DNA of 64,000 nucleotides from Micropterix aruncella. Taxonomy: Eukaryota > Arthropoda > Insecta > Lepidoptera > Micropterigidae. The translations under genes were made by a program, and so were the position numbers. Location of the stretch: the NCBI GenBank assembly GCA_944548615.1, contig OX155955.1, positions 18,451,421 through 18,515,420 on the forward strand, read 5' to 3'. Positions 19,530-31,546 of the stretch are shown in pieces. The first letter of the stretch is position 1; the number at the start of each line of letters is the position of its first letter. The notes under the pieces were generated by a model. The model saw nothing but the letters and a program-made list of their open reading frames with translations. It ran no database searches and was not told the origin of the DNA.

Positions 19530-22500
19530 TTAAAAAGGTAATAAAATAAATATGTATGATTAAGGCAATATTTTAGATTTTATCGAACAATGCCCGGTAT
19601 TTATTTGACAGAGCAGAATGTTGATCGACCTGTGACAATATTTATTCTTCGTTAGTTACACGTAATTTAGTTTTCAATCTTTATCGCGACTGGAAAGCTA
19701 CAATTACCTAGGTGTATTAAAACGAGTGGAAAAATCTTTCTGCTAATTTATGCATTGTAATTGCGATAAAAGAATAATAGGTACAGCCAGCGGTGGCGAG
19801 CTATGAGATATTTTTAAGCCGTGAATAATTGGAACACTTCAAAATATTTACAAAAGTAAAAAAAAAGTATAGAAATGCACGCAAAAGATAACCTACTTTC
19901 ATTTAATAACCTGATTAGGAAGTGCGATAAAGAAGATTTTTTATAAAATGATATTTCAATATCATTATGATAATAATTGATAAGTGAATCACAAGGAAAA
20001 TAATTTCATGTTTTATTTATTACTTATAAACGTATTGTTTATTATATTATCCAACGTTAGCACTATGTGATAATGATAAGTGATATCAAGGTTAATAATG
20101 TTAATAACGGACCGATAACCTTAAAAACAGAATGAACAAGAACACTAAAATATACTAGAACATCTCAAAAGATAAAAGACGTACATCAAGGACTTGTTTA
20201 TATGTAATCAGACAGTAAGGAATGTTGATTAATATAGACAAGAGATTAGAGCATGTTCAGCTTGTATTACATAGAAAATTCAGCATCCAATTGAACGTGG
20301 TGTAAAACAAAGCGATGCTCTCTCACTCTCTATCGTAAATTTTACGAATGCTGTAGTGAGTTTACTTGTTTCATACATAGGTACATATCGCGTAATACTA
20401 GAAAATAAATTTATCTTTCAATACTTGAATAATTCCGCGAAAAGCGATACAAAAGCCCGCTTCCAAAGGATTTTCATGCTGCTATGCAAAGGAAAATACC
20501 GCGCTGAGTTTGTTATATCAGTGTGAGAATCGTATCCTAGATAATGGGAGCTTTGAGCATATTCGCACAAAACCTAGGTATGTAATACCTGAATTCAAAT
20601 CGATAGGGTAACCGTGCTTAAAACAGAAATGGTGGACTAAACGTAAACTGTGATTAATTTTGAATGTTGCGACAGAAATTCGGATATCCATCAGACTAAA
20701 AATATATTTTTTTTATTTTACAAATTATGTAAGCTGATAACACCAGTGTTATGGTCGATGTATATTCCTGAGATCTGGAAATCTCAATTTCAGGATTTGC
20801 TGATGACCTACCCGCCAACTTCGATAAGACACAGATTAAGCAATTTCATTTGAAGGTAATGTATGATGGTTAAATAATTTCCTCAGTTACTATAATTTAC
20901 TTTCCTAGTTTTATTATTGTTTCCGGATTGATTGGGATTTATACATCGGCAGGTCGTGCAACAAACTCAGTCGTGCATGTTATTCTTCGCGGCACCTTAA
21001 CAAAAAGAAGAATAGAATGAATATGAAATGGTCCAATTCATTACCGGTGACGCAAAATTGATTTATTGTGGTCCGCGTGTCAGGCACAAAAACATCGGTG
21101 GATAAAATTAACCACTCAACTGATATGCGTGGCAATAAATCGGTTGCAAATAAATTATTGTCCCTAATTTATCAAACGCGGTTTACTCATTTAGAGTGGA
21201 TTGCATTCTGTCATGCACATAACACATACAGGTATATTCGTTGCAATACATATGCAGACAAAAGCATCAGACTTGCATAAATCTGATTTTGGGAAAGAAA
21301 ACAGTTGAAAGAATGAATGGATATTGGGTACAAAATAAATTCCTTTCTACAAAATACCCAAATAAAGATCTAGTTCGATTCGATAAACAAATCCATCAAT
21401 TTGAAAAAGGAATAAAAAATATATTTATTGTAAAAAGACAAACAAATGAGCTCAAAATTAAAAAAAAAACACTTTTCACCCTAATAAACACTAAAACGTT
21501 TATTTCAGGATGATACAATAAATACTTATATAATATTTGATACATACATTATTTTTATATTTGCTCATACATAATAGTCACCTCTAGCGTGAATAAATAT
21601 TTAATAATATTGAAAAATAAACCCGTTTGTCAAGTTTTTTTTATTGTTACGAACATGATTTTTTATTGTCATCATGTTTTTTATTATTAATATAAGAGAC
21701 TACGAAATAAAAATAGGCATATGAAAAAAAAAACACGCAAATTTAGCTAGGGCTTCCCTACCCCTGAATTCCCCCAAAAAAATAAAAAAATATTTTTAAT
21801 CAAAACAAATTTCTCCCCGTTTTTCAACATTTAGAACTGGAAAAACGAAATTTAAAACTAGTAGTAAGATAAAACGTATAAACTCATTTGAAAATGCTAA
21901 CGCTGGGCTCGGATCGGTTTGTGGCAGCTTTAATCATCAGGTCATTCATATGACGAATACAGCTAATTGGCGAAAGAATTTTTCAATTTGGAAAATTCGT
22001 TTAGAAGTTAGTCATTTTAAATAAATTAGCTTTAAATCTAGTAACTCAAAACTCACAGCCCGATTTCAAAAATTAATTCGGTAATATATTTATCGTATTA
22101 CTTTTAATTGCTAATAAAATTTTGGCGACCGTAGTGGTAGCTCCCCGAACTAAATATTATCGTCCCTTTTGCCTGTTGTTGTAACTCAAGAAGACATAGT
22201 CCGGTTTCAAAAATTTCACGAAAGATTTTCCAGGAAGACATATTTCGTTTTCCTGGTTCTAAATGTTTCGTTCCTGGTGCTAATTTGGCGCTTTCGACCC
22301 GAACATGTCTGAGTGCGCTCAGGGCGAGCCCACACCTTGTCGGTTTTCAACCGTACTCAAAGGCGGTCAGTATCTGCTCGGCGTTCAGTCTGGGCGGTTC
22401 TGTCGTGATACGTGAATACATGACTGAACCAAGCGTACATATACTGAGTATGGCTATTTCAATGTTGATGCTAGTCCGACATGAACTTTCATTTTGTTCA

Positions 22501-22790
22501 TCTGAGAATGCTCAGACGAATTAGCAGCTCATGTTCCTGTGCGTGCTCAAGTGGATACGAGGCTTAAGTAGATTAGAGAACACAAAAACTTAAAATAATT
22601 CTTTTTTGTATCTTTGTGACCTGAAATGTTCATTAAATTGAAGCAAAGTACATATATGTGAATATCTAAGGGACTTGACGTCGAAAGTATCCGTGATTTA
22701 TGACATAGACCAACAAAGATTATAATAGTAACGAATAAATGTATCAAGTTAATAAAGAACATTTAGAAAAAGTACAACTAGATCTGTCAA
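19530..22790. other. Unassigned AT-rich DNA
   Basis: Short open frames without domains. A moderately GC-rich patch at 22270-22560 could be an eroded transposon. Nothing else is assignable. Confidence 0.3.
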
Positions 22791-22792
22791 CT

Positions 22793-23389
22793 ACAACGGG
22801 CGAACCCGTCACATCAGGGAGTTTAAACGTAAGGTGATCGTAAAAGCCTTGGTACGAAAACAGTCCACTGTCTAATTACGCCACTCGTCCGTAATAAGCC
22901 AACGCCTTACAGCGAGATAACCAGGTTAATCATCCAGCGGGCCGATACTCGCGCCCCTACTTTCAGTTGCAACCAGATTACTTCGGTCTTCCGACTGGTT
23001 ACAGGTTAGAGGTTGCGTGCGCAGTCCTCTCCCTTACGTAGCGGAGATACAGTGTCTACCGAATCTATCCAGCGGACCACGGCATCGACTGCCCGGCTAT
23101 TCACCCGGAATCGGGTAGCCGATTGGTCGTTTCAAGAGCAGTTGCCGTAAGGTTAACAACTACCTCTGCTCTCCAATCGATTGGCTGACGCCGCACGGCT
23201 TGCAAACCGTCCAAGAGCGCCTGAAGGTTGACTCCTATGGGAAACTGGCCCGCAGGCCACAGTCCGGGCCCGCAGGCCGGGCTTGCACTTCTGCGTGGAG
23301 GCCGCCGGGTGGGTGTTGACCCGTGCTTTCGACGGATCCTAAGGTATGGGTCATAGTAGCCTAACTGCAACAGGGCCTATTAGCTCCTA
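22793..23389 (-). repeat. GC repeat, copy 2
   Basis: Begins with the reverse of the repeat's 3' end (CAACTACAACGGGCGAACCC) and ends at CCTATTAGCTCC. It has internal deletions relative to the cluster at 47-49 kb. Confidence 0.85.
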
Positions 23390-24086
23390 GAAAAAGTACA
23401 GACGATGACAATATAATTAAATATAGTAGCTCTAAATGTATACAAAGGCATTCCAGTACTTCGCCAAATGAATTTAAGTTTCAGCGCCATTCATCACCTA
23501 TATCGCAATTCAACAAAGCTAGTGTGTTTATTTTTCAGCTTGAACAAACCCATTTTTCGGGCTGTTCATGACAGCGAATGGTATTACGGACATTTACAGC
23601 ACGCATTATTTTTCACATAAACGTGAGCATTGCGTGTATGCCGGGCATCTAAAAATGTATTGTACAAAAACAAGCCTAAATTTCATGAAATTTCCTTGAT
23701 AGAATTTAGATTTTTATTTCGATAATGAGCAATTTGCCGACGTAATTGGGTATCGCGTAAACTGCCTAGACTCTAGAGTGTCCTTGTTATAAATTGTTAG
23801 ATATTTTTATTAAATAAAAAGTTCTCCGAAAATCGCCTGGGACAGGGACAGGCTGGACGCCAGGGACGTAACTTTTTGGAGATAATCACTATACCGTGTC
23901 GATACTAATAACCAACCAAAAATCTGCTATGTTTCTGGAATATCCTAGTTGCATTCTGGTTTGATTGCACTTAAAAGGAAAGTACAATACGTAAAAGAAA
24001 TTTCATTTCAGACATTTTGTATGAAACATATATAATTAATAAAAGGAATAATAGGGGTTAATAATATATATTTATTAACCCTATTA

Positions 24087-24580
24087 CACGGAGAAATATA
24101 TTTAATTGATTCTTACGTTGCTATTTTTATATTATGGTTCTATACAGAATAACGATGTTTCAATCGTAAATGTGTTGAATTACAAGGAATTTTGTTGAGT
24201 ATATTACTCGATTATATGTATCAACATTTTCCGTACGTTTAATACGGAAATAACAGTATACTGTCGTTTCATCATGCTTTATGTGTCCGACTGTAACCTA
24301 CGTATACTACTACATAGTTTTGTGCATAGTTCCTAAGATAAAATTGTTTCAAATTGTTTTTGCATTACTTAATAAATAAATAAAATAAGCATGTTGTCAT
24401 GTTAGAAGTGAAATCCCAAGGTCGCGACGTGATGAAATAACATTGTTTTAACATTAAGGCTCGTTAACTACCGTCACGCCAACATCGTTACGCGTTATGT
24501 TAATACATACTAATGGACCGCAGGAATCCTTGTTGAAACATGCGTATTTCTGTGTATTACGTCGTTATATTTTCACAGTG
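24087..24580 (+). mobile_element. CACTGAG-type MITE, copy with an internal insertion
   Basis: Terminal inverted repeats are CACGGAGAAATATA on the left and ATATTTTCACAGTG on the right. About 80 extra AT-rich bases near 24325-24400 are absent from the copy at 57923. The superfamily is unknown; CACT ends recall CMC/Transib elements but do not prove membership. Confidence 0.8.
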
Positions 24581-24914
24581 TATCTTATCAGTCTTGCTGT
24601 TTTAATAGGAGTTGATTAATGACCCTGCTGTAAAACTTTCCCGAACAGGAATCAAGAAGATCGCTTTATAATGTCTTTTAGGAGTTGTTGTTTTATCCAT
24701 ATAAAAAAAACGATTCCGACAAAAATATATATCAGTTGAGAATACCGTGGGTTTCCTAGGAGATCCAGTCGTAGCTTCTGCAACGTTGCGAAAGTTTACA
24801 CTGGTGTTGTCTTGCAGAAGCAGTGGCGAAGCAAGATTGAACAGGCTCGATTTTTTAATATTTTTTTTATCGTTTTTTTAACAGTACACTTATCTATTTT
24901 GCCAAATCGCAAAA

Positions 24915-25135
24915 AGCTGTAATTGCCGTCGGCGCCATAAAAAGGCATGGTAGGGCCGCTGCTGCCGAGGAATTGATAGCAGCGTTCTACGCCTGGACAG
25001 CTTTGCGCATCCCCTAGCCCGGGGAACTAATAATTTATTTTGTGCATGGAGTTGCCCTGAAGTAGTATCTACGGTGAAGCTTCTTTTTTTGATCATCACT
25101 TAGATGGCGTATCTAGCCACAGCCTTGAAAGAATA
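24915..25135 (+). repeat. ~220-bp interspersed repeat, copy A
   Basis: Direct copy of 27366-27575: GGCGCCA, AGGGCCGCT, GATAGCAGCGTTCT, CCCTAGCCCGG, GGAGTTGCCC and ATGGCGTATCT occur in order. It is not recognised and holds no credible coding frame. Confidence 0.75.
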
Positions 25136-25424
25136 ACGCAATTTTTCAACTTTTCCATAATTCACACGAAATATCCGAGCAATAAGAAAGGACAGAAAGA
25201 CAAATGTATAACTGGAAGGGTGCAGATAGTCAGATGCCTGTTCCGTCAATCTCGGATCCCTTCTTGTCTATGTATGTAATATTTCTTAGGTGGGCGCGGG
25301 ATCCGTCAAATTATAAATTATCTAATTATATACTGCTGTACCGATGGGTAGCGAACAGTATCGTGAAGCTTGGGCCACAAGATCCCTTGTGTAACCTGAT
25401 CGAGTTGAATCGTATTCAACTCAC

Positions 25425-26080
25425 GATTCAACTCCTGTTCAGTAGCCTCCTCGTGTGGATGGCTACCCCGGGTAAGACTCTGGCGTCTCAGGCCTCACGG
25501 CTGGTAGATCGGTTTCTCCTTGGGGATCGCCTCCCGGCACTACTGGTTTGCGCACCGTTCGGCGATGCCAATCGGTTTTGCACTCTGACTAATTGCTGAA
25601 AGATTCTGGAGACTATGGAAATATACTGTCTCCTAAGCAAAGAGGGTGGATGTTGACCTGTCGTCAACCGCTATTGAAATGACGATTACGCTACCTGATC
25701 CTAAAGTCAGAGCCGGGCAAAAGATGCCATTGATCCGCGATAGATTCAAACTGAATCACCGCTGAACTTACTGCAGGTAGAGGCCACGTAAGCAACTTCG
25801 GTCCCGTAACCAGTCGGGAGGAAGGAGGCATCCTGAAGATTAATTCCAGATGGAGATATCCCGCCAAAACTGGTACCCAGGGGGTGAGGTGGCCCCCCCA
25901 CTGGGTTACCTTCTTAGTGCCTTGCAGTAAGGCGTTAGATTCTGGCGGGTTCGTGGCTTTGCTGGACGGTAGGTTCATACCGTTTCAAAGTCTTCTACGC
26001 TCAACTCAGGAAAGAGAGCAACTTTTTACGATCACATATTGGTAAAACTTTCTGAGGTGACGGGTTAGCTCCTTATAGTT
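25425..26080 (+). repeat. GC repeat, copy 3 (second subfamily)
   Basis: Shares with 38930-38975 and 48510-48550 a variant block (CTGGAGACTATGGAAATATA, then CTGTCTCCTAA) that differs from other copies. Ends at TATAGTTGACAAC. It has a duplicated GATTCAACTC-type stretch at its left side. Confidence 0.8.
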
Positions 26081-26239
26081 GACAACTTCTATACATCGAC
26101 AGCTTGATCGACACCCTTAACCGGTACATTCATTTAAAGCAAATAGCAGTCTATTATCAAATTACATTTCGGGGTCAAATTGCAGTATACCTTTTATTTT
26201 GATAAAGGTAGAACATGGCATGGAAATCAAATTTATTTC

Positions 26240-26365
26240 TATCCTAGTTACCTAGTTACTATATTTATTACCTATTTACTATATTAATTACTATATTTAC
26301 TAGTTACTATACTTAGTTACCTAGTTACTATAGTTACTATATTACCTAGTTATATATTTACTTAT
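26240..26365. repeat. Degenerate TTACCTAGTTACTATA tandem tract
   Basis: Irregular 8-16-base permutations of TTACTATA and TTACCTAG repeat for about 125 bases. Simple-sequence origin. Confidence 0.85.
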
Positions 26366-27003
26366 ACTATATTTAAGTTGTAAGTGACCGGTGTGCATAA
26401 TACGGCAAATATATATATAAGGTAAGGACCTATTAGTTAGGAGAGAAACTCGCTCTTTCGGTCATTCCTATAGTCTTTCAGTGTTTAGGTTTTCTTTAAC
26501 CTTACCGCACTGTGCGATAAGAGAGTGCGCACTGGACAGGGGGTAAAATATTCGCAGTTCGCATGAAAGCAGCGACCATCAATAACCTCTATCTACGTCG
26601 TGCTCATCTGGTATCTGAGGATCGGCGACGCACCGTAGCGTGACTTCCAAGTATTTTGCACGGTGCGCCGCGGCGCCAACCCATACCACCGCCACCCATC
26701 GTCAAAAGAAACGGGAAGATTGGTATGTCCTTACAAGAGCGCGACTGGTCTAACTATTCCAAATGGTCCAAATAAGACCGCATAAACAAATGAGGTATTT
26801 AGCCGCTATATGAAAAGTGAATATTAAATACCTTAATTCAATTCAATTTTGTTTGTCAACACAAAAATATTAGCAGATTTTAGAATTCATTGCTGGAAAT
26901 ATTGTAAACATGTACATGGTTTTAAAATCTAGACAACATGAGCATGTAATGCATATGCTTATTTTGGAGCCTTTCACAGAATTCAAAGAAGCGGTGCTCG
27001 TAT

Positions 27004-27269
27004 TGTTTCTACTCTTTATTGTGAAATTTCACAATGGGCGGGTTTATTGTCATAAAACAATATCTTACAACGAACCCTACTATGAAGTGTTTATCTGTAT
27101 GTGTGCTCGTAACATGTGTGTATGTGTCTTGTTATTGCATTTCATCGACAGAGTTGGAAATACAATTCCGTTAATTTGATCTCAACGGAAAATGGTGACC
27201 CAGCCGGGAATCGAACCCGGGACCTTACAATGTAAGATCAGGTGACCTACCCACTACGCCACCGGGCCC
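27004..27269 (-). mobile_element. tRNA-derived SINE, copy 2 (best-preserved head)
   Basis: On the minus strand the head begins GGGCCCGGTGGCGTAGTGG, which supplies the A box (TGGCGTAGTGG). The B box GGTTCGATTCC and the end GGCTGGGTCACCA follow. The body matches copy 1, but the tail is reduced to a single GTTT-type unit. The head resembles a Val-type tRNA, but the anticodon arm is distorted. Confidence 0.88.
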
Positions 27270-27365
27270 TGTATTGCACTTCTGCGACCAAATAATTTGT
27301 GAAACACTTGTTAGTAAATTTGTAGTATAAACTTTAGAGAAGGTAGAGGGGTTATGACTGTTTAG

Positions 27366-27575
27366 TAGGATGATGGCGCCAGGAATAGGCAAGACAGGGC
27401 CGCTACTTTCGAGGAAATGATAGCAGCGTTCTGCGTCTGGACAGTTTTGCACTTTCCCTAGCCCGGATGAACTAATATCTGGCGCCTGGAGTTGCCCGTA
27501 AAGGGTTGTCTTAAATTAAGAGTCCTTTACAATTATAACTGTTATGGCGTATCTGGACACAGCCGTGAAAAAATG
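27366..27575 (+). repeat. ~220-bp interspersed repeat, copy B
   Basis: See the block list for copy A. It lies about 100 bases from the SINE head at 27269, and both copies sit close to GC repeats, so they may travel together by segmental duplication. Confidence 0.75.
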
Positions 27576-27973
27576 TGTATCAAGATTTTTCAAAAAAAAA
27601 AAAAAACGTGATTCAGTGCCGTTAATCTAGGATCGCTTCGTTGACTGGGATCGCTTCGCATGATCCCGATTATATAGCGGTTCTATCTATCCTATTGACA
27701 TGCAATACGTTAATAGGTCGGAAAAAAACATTTGGGTGGTTTTGTTTTCCTTCGCTTGACAGTTTTATTTCAATTTATTGGTGAAATCTGTACAGATTGT
27801 AGTCTTGCATTTGCAAACATGACTCCCTTATATAATGAAATATAAAATGCCTAGGTACAGATTAATAAATTTAAAATAGAGTAGCAATTACAATAAATAA
27901 TTAGTAGGAGTAAACCATAACTAAAATAACAATCAATAGATAAAAATAGCCAATCGAGGACTGATAAAATTAA

Positions 27974-28280
27974 ATGGATCCAGTCGCCGTAAGGTCAGCA
28001 ACCACCCCCGCTCAATAGAAAACAGTACTGCTTCCAGACTCCCCCGACTGTTAGTCAGAGTGCACAGTCGATTGGTTTACGCAACACGGTGCGCAGACCG
28101 TCCAGGAGCGCCAGAAGGTTCCTAGGGGAAACTAGTTCTAAGGCCAGAGTCCTGCCCGGGCTCGCACTTCATGCGTGGAGGCCGCCGGATGGGTGTTGAC
28201 CCGTGAGTGTGACCAACTCTGAACAGAATGGGTCTTCGTGACCAACTCTGCAAGGGCCCATTAGCTCCCATTACTATAGT
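27974..28280 (-). repeat. GC repeat, copy 4 (partial)
   Basis: Retains the half from GTCGCCGTAAGGTCAGCAAC to the GGGCCCATTAGCTCCCA edge. The other half is absent. It adjoins short AT-rich direct repeats (CCCATTACTATAGTA, twice). Confidence 0.85.
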
Positions 28281-28589
28281 AAATAAAAATACTACTACCC
28301 ATTACTATAGTACATAAAAAAATGTATATAGAGAGGCCTATCTATGCTTTTTTTGGGGTCCGCCGCCCACGCGATCATTATAGCGGCTCCGGCCACGGCC
28401 GCCCCGCGCATTGCATGCCGATTACCCGACAATTGACTACGCTCTGGATGCGAAACTTAAGCTACCGTTTTCCGACAATCGTCTGAAAATCCAACCTTTC
28501 ATTTCCGTGCGCTTACACCCAATGCTGCTGGGGATACATAATACTGTATATAATCGTCAAAGAGGAAAATTTAGTTATTTTGTTTTAAT

Positions 28590-28692
28590 TTATTTCATAA
28601 ATAATATTTTTTCATAAATAATATTCATAATTTATTTCATAAATAATATTCATAATTTATTTCATAAATAATATTCATAATTTATTTTTAAA
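28590..28692. repeat. 25-bp tandem repeat
   Basis: The unit CATAATTTATTTCATAAATA + ATATT occurs about three and a half times with few changes. Confidence 0.9.
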
Positions 28693-28827
28693 ATCCTTAA
28701 GTGTTAATAATAATAAATGGATAAGGTTTAGCTATGCATAGTGACTTCATTTTTATTACTGTGAAATTGGCTTAGAGATTCCAGCATTAACACGTATGTC
28801 CTAATTTTATTGTGCTATATCTACTTA

Positions 28828-29600
28828 TTTATTTATTTTATTTATTTAGGTACATAGGATTAGGTATACAGTTCATTCATAGGTCATGTAATCTTATATT
28901 AATTATATAAATTATTTAATATTTAATATACGGAGGTTTAACACATCTTACATGACCTTTACTGCCAATAGCACATCTAACTAGGCGATAATATGGCCCG
29001 TCTCTAGATGTGCATATTTTTATGCAATTTTAAGAAATGAAGTGTTTTTTTTAAATAAATTATTTGGACCCACCACCTGTATATACACATAAATATACCA
29101 ATTTTATAAAAAATATAGCTATGTAATAAATATATACATTTATAGTTGTAATTTAATAAAATTTAATTAAGAAAAATAGATAAGTGATACTAAATAAATT
29201 GTCGTGCGTTGCAAAGAAGTTGATCATAGACCTGCATAGTATCAAGTTGATATTTACAGCCAATATACAAGAGTCACTATACATAAGTAATACATTCTAG
29301 GTTATGTTACTTATTACAATTGATTTACTTTAACTACAATGCAAATAAAAAAATATTAGTTAGCTTATATTGGAAAGAATCTTCAACAGATTAAAAACTA
29401 TCATCTTCTATGAGAAAATTATTGGTGGATGTTTTAATCCCTCCAAAGTTTTAGGACTCCCTACTACGTTTAATAGTTTATTGCAGACTTTGGTCTAATG
29501 ACGTGTACAGATTTTTCTGACTTCTACGGCGAGTGATTCAACAAATGAAGGGCGACACCTTAAATCGTATGGCATGATTGCAATTAGTTATTAACAGGGA
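28828..29600 (-). pseudogene. LINE 3' end, strongly degraded
   Basis: The plus strand starts with (ATTT)n, i.e. an (AAAT)n tail on the minus strand. At about 29490-29570 the minus strand reads YDLRCRPSFVESL, typical of LINE C-termini. A 12-base hairpin (CACATCTA...TAGATGTG) sits at 28973-29014. Confidence 0.5.
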
Positions 29601-29949
29601 AAATAATTTCGTTAATATATTAAAAAGCTACTACTATCAGGACGTACATGCACAGTAACGATATAATTCAAATACTTTTATAAAATAAATACAAAGGCTC
29701 TTTGAATTTTTTTATAAAATAATTCAATACTTGCTGAAAATATTTACCACTGGCCACACAAAGCTTTCGCAGGAATTTATTTCATTTACGTATATATTTG
29801 TAACTGACTACTTTCGCCCAGCCTGGGCGAGAGACTGTGGAATGAGCGCTATAATAAATATTACCATACTAATCATACTCAACACCAGCCAAAACATATT
29901 GGTTACTACTCTTTGTTTGTTTTTACTTATTTTACTTACACTGTTTACT

Positions 29950-30395
29950 ACTTTACTTACAGCGGGGGTGGATGTTTCACCTGATGTCATGCCACTCTCG
30001 AAATGACATTGGGCCACTCGATCCTGTGTGGCACTACGGGCAAAGAACGCCCAGGTCCGCGATAAATTCAAACTGAATTACCGCTGTAATAAAACAGGTA
30101 GAGGTTGCGCAAGCGACTTAAGACCCGTAACCAGTCGGGAGAACATAGGTATCCTAAAGTTAATTCCAGACGGAGATATCCTGCCAAAACTGGTAGTTAG
30201 GGGATGAGGCTCCCGGCTGTGTACCTTTCCCGGTGCCTCGCCGTAAGGCGTCGGTCTCTAACGGGTTGCTTGTGAACTAAATAGTAGATTGTCTTGTCCC
30301 CAAGTCTTCTAAGCTCATCCCACGGCTGAAAGAACGATCTATATCGTTATACCAGCCTGGAGTGACTGGTTCGCCCGTTGTAGTCGACACCGCCT
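29950..30395 (+). repeat. GC repeat, copy 5 (partial)
   Basis: Covers the second half of the repeat (GCGGGGGTGGATGTT onward) and ends with a clean GCCCGTTGTAGTCGACACC. It is diverged, with several small indels. Confidence 0.8.
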
Positions 30396-31546
30396 TACTG
30401 TTTTACTAAAACATCGTCGCCTCGTTCTATCGATTGTTCATTTGATTTTGGGACGCATCATCATTAGATTTTTGAACGCGTGCGCAGTTTGTGATATGCC
30501 AGGGGAATTTCCGTTGAGTCTAGGGAAAATCCTCCTTGCAGACAGAAGAGGACGGGGATAAACGAGCGCAGCCGAATAAACCTCAATGGCCGAATGTCAA
30601 ACGGCGGTCTGTATGTGACTGATTAGGTGTGCAAGTAATAAGTGTTGTTTACTTTGTCCCAATACTCTTTCAAACGTATCACGATGATCATTAGTTGATG
30701 TAGCAATAGATTCTTGAGGAAAGGAAAGCTCGATATGATAATCTGTAACAAGATTAAATAGTAACATTTGCGATGACCAAATTATTGAAGGTGTGTATAG
30801 AGTCTGGCTTGGGCAATGTCTACTTTGGTTGTATGGATTCTATATTAATGCCACATAACAAAAAGTTATTAGCAAATCGAAAATAAAGAGTATAAAGTTA
30901 TTTAGGTTTCTTTTCGCCAGCAGCAAAACATCTCACACAGGATATTTGCTTTGTCAGTTTTTAACCTGTTAACCGAGCATGACCTGTTAACGAGTATACA
31001 GCATACGTAAATCGTATCGAGTACAGGTAGGATGTATAGAAACGTCCTCGAAATATATGTTCTATCTTTGAACGGGTGGAAATTTGTTTTTTCATTTAAC
31101 GAAAATATATATATATCGATGTCCTTTAATTAATTCTAAGCATTGATAACGAAAAAAAAAATAATGATAATAAGTCACGTCACGCAGGCGTGAAGTAATA
31201 ACACGTCTTTAGGAAAAAGTGCGCGCTCGTTGTATTATGCCTAATTAAAAAGGAACCTCCCATGTTAACAGGTTATAACGCTAACGAGTAGTTAGGCCAT
31301 ATCATCATTGTTAATTATCGGTTAAAGAAAGATTGTATCATTTGACGTTTAATACAAAGAGGTATGTAGTAAGTACTGTTTATTAATAATCGCCAAATTT
31401 AGGCTATTATTTTCTTTTTTCAAAGGTTTAAATTTATTTTTTTATAGGTTTAATATTTAAGGTATTAATTTTTTAATGTTTAATACTCTATTCATTTATT
31501 TTTTGTACATTAACAATGGTACCATTGTTATCAATGTTATTAGTAA
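30396..31546. other. Unassigned DNA upstream of the young LINE
   Basis: No open frame of note. The last 150 bases are T-rich and contain ACAATGGTACCATTGTTA, a perfect short palindrome. Confidence 0.4.

Noticed and set aside
27180..27269. Possible tRNA gene (also 1173-1243 and 45960-46040)
   Set aside because: The head has A and B boxes but a distorted anticodon arm, and each copy continues into a shared body and AAAC tail, so these are SINE heads.
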